Shown: positions 58,310-64,000 of the stretch, piece by piece
How the letters are laid out: every line of letters starts with the position of its first letter
Position numbering within the stretch: position 1 is the stretch's first letter
DNA from: Ceratothoa steindachneri
Taxonomy: Eukaryota; Arthropoda; Malacostraca; Isopoda; Cymothoidae
Assembly (NCBI GenBank): GCA_963969495.1
Contig: OZ018324.1
Location: 43,026,609-43,090,608 of the forward strand
Reading direction: 5' to 3'
DNA length: 64,000 nucleotides
Position numbers and translations under genes: made by a program
The notes under the pieces: model-generated
Told to the model about the DNA's origin: nothing
What the model saw: the letters and a program-made list of their open reading frames with translations, nothing else
The model's database searches: none

Positions 58310-59240
58310 GTCGACAAAATAGTGGCAAATATTCGTATCAGAGTCGGAGAAAACGACCAGAGAGAGATCATCAGTGTCTTTAGGAAAACTGGGGTCGCGA
58401 TGGCTTGCTATATTAAAACATATAAATGGAAATATCAATTCAGACCCAAGAGTTTGGTAGAGAAAGGTTCACGAGCAACTGGGATAAAGCAGCATTTAGA
58501 GAATTGTCAATAAAAATTCAATTCAAGATCTTGAGAGAGCTACTCAATGTGCTGACTGAGGCTCGTGTCAGTACATCATGAACCCCCGCGCACAGAGTTC
58601 TTCGGGGCAGGGGCAATGGCTGCCAAATTCCTATTATCATGCCACTATTAGAAACAAGAAAAAACGTCAAAAGCGTTTTACCTGAGATAAAAAGAAAAAG
58701 AACTGGGCTATTGTTTAGTGGTCAATGTCATTTGGAAATCAAGGTCTTAACGTTTTGAGAGGAGTCAAGAGGCACATAACTGAATGTGGTTAAAGTCCAG
58801 TTTTAAGTTTCTGCAGTCTGATAATTCGGGATGACATCTTATGTCATTTGGTGATGTTGATTTACTGTATTTTATCAAATTCAAAGTCAACCATGTTATC
58901 TACCAAAGGATTTTAGAGTCATTCATGCTGAAAAACATTGTGTAAATGCTGATTTACTTTTCCAGCAGTAAATATTACCTACCCATTGTGCCAAAACAAC
59001 TACTTTATCGTTTACTGAACATGATATTAATGTGCTTGATTGATCAGCCGACTCTTACACAACTGAACCGAGGTCCACTATCAAAGCAATTTGTGCCTCA
59101 ATATCACTTCAGTAGAGTGACAATTTAATCACCTCAATAAGAGGTGTTATCAACAAAGTAATTAATGGTAAGGAATAACCAACCAACTATTGGGTGTAGA
59201 AACGAAGAAACCTTTCAGAAGTTGGATATTTCTGTATTGG
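58310..59240 (+). pseudogene. Tc1-like transposase, degenerate
   Basis: The + strand carries an N-terminal block (DQREIISVFRKTGVAMACYI), a poorly kept centre with LRGVKRHITE-like pieces near 58750, and IKFKVNHVIYQRILESFMLK near 58880-58930. The catalytic area follows as DLLFQQ, a stop in place of the Asp, then THCAKTTTLSFTEHDINVLD near 58950-59040. In Tc1 elements of this type the motif is FQQDLAPAHCAKTT. The third block (normally PDLNPIENLW) is scrambled. No TIR pair was found. It lies just before the mariner at 59281, on the opposite strand. Confidence 0.75.
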
Positions 59241-59280
59241 AGATCCTTTTGTGATTGATCTTATAAAATATTCTATTATA

Positions 59281-60574
59281 TTGGGTTGAGGAATAAGTTC
59301 TTGCGGTTTTATCATATTTATTCATTACCTTTAACAATTTTAAAAAACTTTATTTTTAATTGATAACAATTTTCAATTTAATCAATAATGTATTCTCCGT
59401 TGTTATTTACGACTTCTTCTCAACGTTCAACTAGTTTTTCGATGCCTCTGCAATCAAAATCTCTGGATTTTGACTCGAAGAATTCGTCTAACCAGGTTCT
59501 TAATTCTACATCAGTCTTGAAAGAAACGCCGCGAAAATTGTTGGAGAGCGATCGGAACAGATGGAAATCCAATGGAGCAAAGTCAGACGAATATGGTGGA
59601 TGCAGCAGGATTTCCCAATTAAGCGTTTAGATGTCGTCTTTTGTCATATTTGCAATGTGAGGAAGAGCATTGTCGTGTTTTAGAAGGACTCCATAACATC
59701 GATGAGGTCGCTTTTCACGAATAGCTTCGGCGAGTTGATACATTTGTTGAACGTAGAGTTCTGAATTGATAATCTCGTTGTTCGCAAGGAGCTCATAAAG
59801 AATGACGCCTTCACAATCCCACTACACAAACAGCATCGTCTTTCGTGGATGAAGTCATGTTGACATAAACACACCACTTTTTGTCGCCATAAAATGATGC
59901 GGTAAAGAAATCTGTCCTTATATCCACAAGAAGCCTTGGGACGTGCAAGCAAACCTGCGGCAATCGTGGAGCGTTGAAATTTGTTACTATAGCTCAAAGC
60001 GTGCGGAACCCATTCACCGAGTTTTTTAACTTTCTTATTTGAATGAAGGTGATTCACTACAGCTTTCTGATTACACGACAATTCTACAGCCAATTCTCTA
60101 GTCAATTGACGAGGATTTTTATGAAGAAGGTCGTTCAATCGATCTTCATCCAACTTAATGGGGCGACCAGAACGTTCTTTGTCATTAAGATTGAAATGAC
60201 CGTTTTTGAAACGTGAAAACCACCATTGAGCTGTCCTTTCTGATAAAGCATTTTCTTCGTACACAGCACAAATATTGCGACGGCCTTTGGCTGCGTTTGC
60301 ATTGTTCCCGTTTTGATTGAAAATAAATAACAACAAGTGTCGAAAATGCGCCTTTCTTTCAACTTGAGGATACAGAACAAAAATTAAATTAACATAACTT
60401 TTAAATTACCCGCAATAATTTATTACTCAACGCTGTTAAGAGACGTAGCCTAACCTTTGCCAATTTGGCTCTCATTATTTATTATTGTTTCTTAATCTGT
60501 GCACAGATCACGTCAACAAAACTTAAATCAACACAACATTTTAAAAACCAGCAAGAACTTATTCCTCAACCTAA
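59281..60574 (-). mobile_element. Full-size mariner transposon
   Basis: Both ends carry TTRGGTTGAGGAATAAGTTC followed by TTGC as inverted repeats with one mismatch. Each is flanked by TA (59279-59280 and 60575-60576). The length is 1294 bp, normal for mariners. One transposase lies on the - strand with only a few frameshifts, so this is the best preserved DNA transposon in the window. Confidence 0.96.
59390..60390 (-). pseudogene. Mariner (DD34D-type) transposase with frameshifts
   Basis: The - strand frame 60336-59680 encodes the N-terminal region: NICAVYEENALSERTAQWWF, KERSGRPIKLDEDRLNDLLH and VKKLGEWVPHALSYSNKFQR. The frame breaks after GYKDRFLYRIILWRQK, so the first catalytic Asp (GDEKW in relatives) is lost. 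Further on, in other frames, come LKHDNALPHIANM with the second Asp near 59685-59650 and LHPPYSSDFAPLDFHLFRSL with the third Asp at about 59615-59560. The C-terminal VVNNNGEYIID follows. The upstream start of the protein lies near 60390 in a second frame (MFCILKLKERR) or at another ATG. Confidence 0.92.
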
Positions 60575-60576
60575 TA

Positions 60577-62480
60577 TGAGATATTAGATAACTAGTTTTC
60601 ATGCATTATAAGCCCTAATTATCAACATTGCAGCATTAAAAAAGTTCTATGAATAAAATACCATAATAAATTATATTTTTAACGATATTTAAAATTTTTG
60701 AGCTGCACTAGAACATGTGTCAAATTTAAGAGCTTGTTAATGGCAATTGCTCAAAAACTGATTTAATAGATTCATAATTGCTGAGTGGCGCTAGGTTGTT
60801 ATTTCTTGCGCTTAGGTTTATTATATTTTATTTTGTGCAATATATATAATTATGGCAAGATTCTATCATTCATTCACTGGAAGCCTAAAGGAGACCTGAA
60901 CTTTTTGTAAACACGGTATTTTGATATAGCCTAATTGAAGGCTAATAATTCCTCAAAAGTGATGCTTTCTATGTATCTTCAATAGAAATTCGCCTCTGTT
61001 TTTAAAGATTAAATCTAAAATGATTAAGAGCTGCTATAAAACATTATACGTTTTATGCTTGCTCATATAGAGTTGCTTTTATTTAATATTTATATTTTTA
61101 ACTTAAATTTCCTAATCTCTCGCCATGAATTTAGTAATTATAGAAATTATTTTTGCACATTCAACGTTATGGGGAAAGTGGATGGCAGATTCTGATCGTG
61201 TGTATAAGAAAGATATCAAAGATTGATAAGGAATGAGCAAATGTGGTTTGCATAGAAAGGATCACATCTGAGGGGGAGTGTGAAATTATCCCGTCTGATT
61301 TATTATTTTGCGCGAGGTGTATTTAGATTGTTGCCGAATGTCCTGGGTTTTTAATCTCAATTTCATATTACATAGATTTTTTAATAATTAAATCATATTG
61401 AATTTAAGGACTCAGATTAACATAAGTGTTTAATAAAATTAAGAAAATAGTTTTGGGAGTGCATTGATTACTACTTTCCGAAGCTAGATCATAGTGATTT
61501 GAACTTACAAATTCATCAAGATTGTATGTAATTTGTAGCTAAGTATCTATAAATAGTGTCATATATGATAAATATTAATAAGCATATAATTTTATAGGTA
61601 AATATATATTTATGTATCACGAGGAAGGTCAATACCTACATTCTCTATTCAAAAGACTTTAATTCGTGCAAATTAACGAAAGAAAGACGTACGGTTCCAT
61701 GCTTCAGATGTGCCAAATTTACGTTTTATGCTCAACATTAGTGCAGTTGTTTGGTTTCATTGCATAAGTTAATTCTAAATTTGTTCAGCAAAGTAATTTT
61801 AGCCATGAAGAAAACGAAATCAGTGAGAATAATATTGTTGTAGTAATAAATGTTAAAATCTAACGTGGAAGAAAATGCGACTGCAATGTTTTTAATTGGA
61901 GAGTTGAAAGTGGCTGTTAAACTATTTAAAGGGATGGTATCATTTCCTTTCGAATGCCTGTTGCGTTGTCAAATATGGCTCTTATCATTGATTAGTAAAA
62001 GCAAAGAGAAGATAATAATTCTATTCCCATTGGCACAAAATATTATCACTGTGTTAAAGAAAAGTGACTGAATAAACTTATTTATCTCTTGTAATAACCT
62101 TCCTTTCATTTTATTAAGATGATAATGATGTAAGATAACGTTCTGTAGAAGATACACACGTACGATTTGTGAGATGAAAATATGAAGTAAAATAGAAGAG
62201 GCGAAAATCAAGAATATAAACTATTGTAACCAAATATATCATGAATATCACCTTAGGCTTTATTAATTTAATGTACGAGAATATTAATGAGTTGGAAAAT
62301 ACTATACACTAGAAATTGGTAAAAGAAATGATATTTACTTTAATATATGTGTAATCACGTATAAAATTAATAATTGTCCCCCGAAATTTAACCGGAGAGA
62401 ATAATGAAACAATTAATTAAAATATAAATATTAAATAACTAAAATGATAAATTGAAAAAAAGGTTGAAAAATAATCGAAG
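60577..62480. other. No recognised gene; AT-rich
   Basis: Only short frames occur. Nothing beyond low-complexity A/T tracts was seen. Confidence 0.5.
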
Positions 62481-62483
62481 TCA

Positions 62484-62580
62484 AAAAAGAAACGAAAGAT
62501 TAGAACTTAATAACATTTGGTTAATAAATATAAAATTCATGTAAAGGGCTATAGATACTACTTTCAATCTTATTTCCTCA
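62484..62580 (+). repeat. Direct repeat, left copy
   Basis: About 97 bp here match 63396-63491 in the same orientation. Shared pieces are AAAGAAACGAAAGA, AAATATAAAAT, TATGTAAA-type sequence, GGCTATAGATA and CTTTCAATCTTATTT. The two copies differ by several substitutions. They bracket the exon-like stretch at 62800-63190. Confidence 0.75.
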
Positions 62581-62799
62581 ATATGTTTAATATATATGGG
62601 GTTTAATTGATGAGAACAAATAACATTATGTAATTCAGATCGCATAAAGAAGAGATATGGTGTTATTTGAAAATCATTGAACGAATATGTTCCAAACGTG
62701 ATTACTATTTAACCTTAGCCATCAAATGAGTTTAACTTTATGTTAATATTGATATATGTAATTAAAATCAAAACAATGCGCTATAACTTGATGTCCAAA

Positions 62800-63190
62800 T
62801 TTCGCCACCGGTGACGCCTCTGCTAGCTGCTGGAGAAGAAGATAGATTAGCTGAGAGAAAAAAAAGAAAAAAGCTTCAACGAAGCAACTGTTACGGGAGG
62901 TCCAAAATCATCGATCTTTGTTGTTCGCCGCTAGACACGGTGGTTTGAATTCCGCCTACGATCACATCCTCGCAGAAGTACGCTTCTAAGCACCAAAATC
63001 ATTAAGCTCTGCAGGACTGGGCAGCAAGAATGACTCAAGCTCATTTCTACGCTCCAGAATACTTCAAGCAACCTGGATGGGGAGTTAAGAGTGCTCACAT
63101 TGCAATATTGAATGAGACAACCAAAGACAACTCAAAAATGAGCAATATGGAGTTTCAGGAGGTCTTACAATGGGGCAGGTTTAAACCTAA
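62800..63190 (+). other. Exon-like GC-richer stretch of unknown function
   Basis: Within AT-rich DNA this stretch is clearly less AT-rich. At 63015-63178 a 164-bp open segment lies between an AG acceptor (CTCTGCAG) and a GT donor (GGGGCAGGTTTA). It encodes DWAARMTQAHFYAPEYFKQP followed by GWGVKSAHIAILNE in one frame. No family is recognised. It may be a real internal exon, a processed fragment, or part of an unknown repeat, since related 95-bp repeats lie on both sides. Confidence 0.35.
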
Positions 63191-63395
63191 ATATCATTCC
63201 ATGAAATGACAATCCGAAATATAAGTGCGCAATAAGGAGCACAATACCCAAATACTTCTCTTTTTCATTATAATATAGATTCAACAGCTTAGTCATATTT
63301 CTCTAAATTATTGTCATCCTCTCAATCACTTCCTTACTATTAACATTAACTTAATAATTTTTTTTTCTGAATTTCAAGACACTTTAATCAAACTT

Positions 63396-63491
63396 AAAAA
63401 GAAACGAAAGACTGCTATGTAATAATTTTTGGTTCATAAATATAAAATTTATGTAAAAGGCTATAGATAATACTTTCAATCTTATTTTCTT
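63396..63491 (+). repeat. Direct repeat, right copy
   Basis: This is the second copy of the 97-bp repeat at 62484-62580, about 0.9 kb downstream, again followed by AT-rich sequence. No pairing with the other transposons in the window was found. Confidence 0.75.
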
Positions 63492-64000
63492 AAAGTATTT
63501 ATTATAAATCAAGTTAAATTGCCAAAAAAAAGGATATGTTTTGGGGCGCTAAAATAAAAGAAACAGTGACATTTGGTAAGTGATTCTTTCGTCATCATAG
63601 TAATGAAGGGGTATTAATTCCTTGTATTATTATATAGCAATTATAAGATTCGATAATTGTGTGAGAATTGTTAAAATAAATTAATGCAAGTAGAGAGAAT
63701 AAATTTAATGTTATGCAGACTAATTAAATATATAAATTTATTATAAATAGTTCTTAAAAAAGGAGATGGACTGCTTTTAAGGATGAATTCTATTATCAAG
63801 AAAAGCCATTTAACGACCGTCCAAAGTTCTCTCCAAAAAAGGAATATTTGACCTGGACTCAATATTCCTTTTACCTTTGAGGAAATTACTGCTCACACTT
63901 AACCTGTCTACAATCGAGCAAAAAGAGAGATTTTTACTCTTTGAGAGTCAGTGCCTTGTGAATATAAAGCATTCCGAGTAGAAATCAACAGGCATCCTTT
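63492..64000. other. No recognised gene
   Basis: AT-rich end of the window. A - strand frame at 63671-63862 has no recognised motif. Confidence 0.45.

Overview
The window is eukaryotic nuclear DNA: AT-rich, full of microsatellites and minisatellites, with no bacterial gene layout, and dominated by transposable elements (TEs) in different stages of decay. The mix of Tc1/mariner transposons, BEL/Pao and Ty3/gypsy-type LTR elements, Jockey/CR1-like LINEs, Penelope-like elements (PLEs) and a tRNA-derived SINE points to an invertebrate. Several transposase remnants resemble families I associate with arthropods, possibly copepods. That last step is inference from memory, not from a search. No confidently recognisable host gene was found.

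Layout. 1-3170: AT-rich, no gene seen. 3.2-6.1 kb: three broken Tc1/mariner-type transposases on the + strand. 8.3-11.1 kb: GC-richer degenerate block that may be an old LTR element. 11.1-13.5 kb: LINE reverse transcriptase (RT) and RNase H remnants. 16.0-16.3 kb: minisatellite. 16.9-23.6 kb: degenerate BEL/Pao element on the - strand, with two related LTRs, gag, protease, RT, RNase H and integrase. Its right LTR abuts a LINE RT fragment. 25.0-30.0 kb: Tc1-like relics and an isolated LTR broken by a 5'-truncated LINE. 31.0-36.5 kb: the best preserved element, a Jockey-like LINE with an open 919-codon endonuclease-RT ORF2 and an ORF1 that is open except for one in-frame TGA. 37.8-41.2 kb: an internally deleted mariner and a Tc1 element, both with clear terminal inverted repeats (TIRs). 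41.3-54.0 kb: a dense nest of five PLE pieces, a fold-back repeat, a SINE, a second LINE ORF1 remnant and an LTR element. 58.3-60.6 kb: a Tc1 relic and a full-size mariner on opposite strands.

The most notable structure is the LTR element at 46.9-52.4 kb. Its two LTR copies bracket gag, then integrase, then RT/RNase H. Integrase upstream of RT is the reverse of the usual Ty3/gypsy order and matches the Gmr1-type arrangement first described from fish. A third copy of the LTR lies at 26.4-28.1 kb, where a LINE has replaced the segment holding the TATA box.

Most coding sequence here is dead. Only the 31-36.5 kb LINE looks recently active. Its ORF1 would bind RNA and its ORF2 would nick the target and reverse transcribe; such machinery is typically what mobilises SINEs like the one at 45 kb, but no specific pairing can be shown here.
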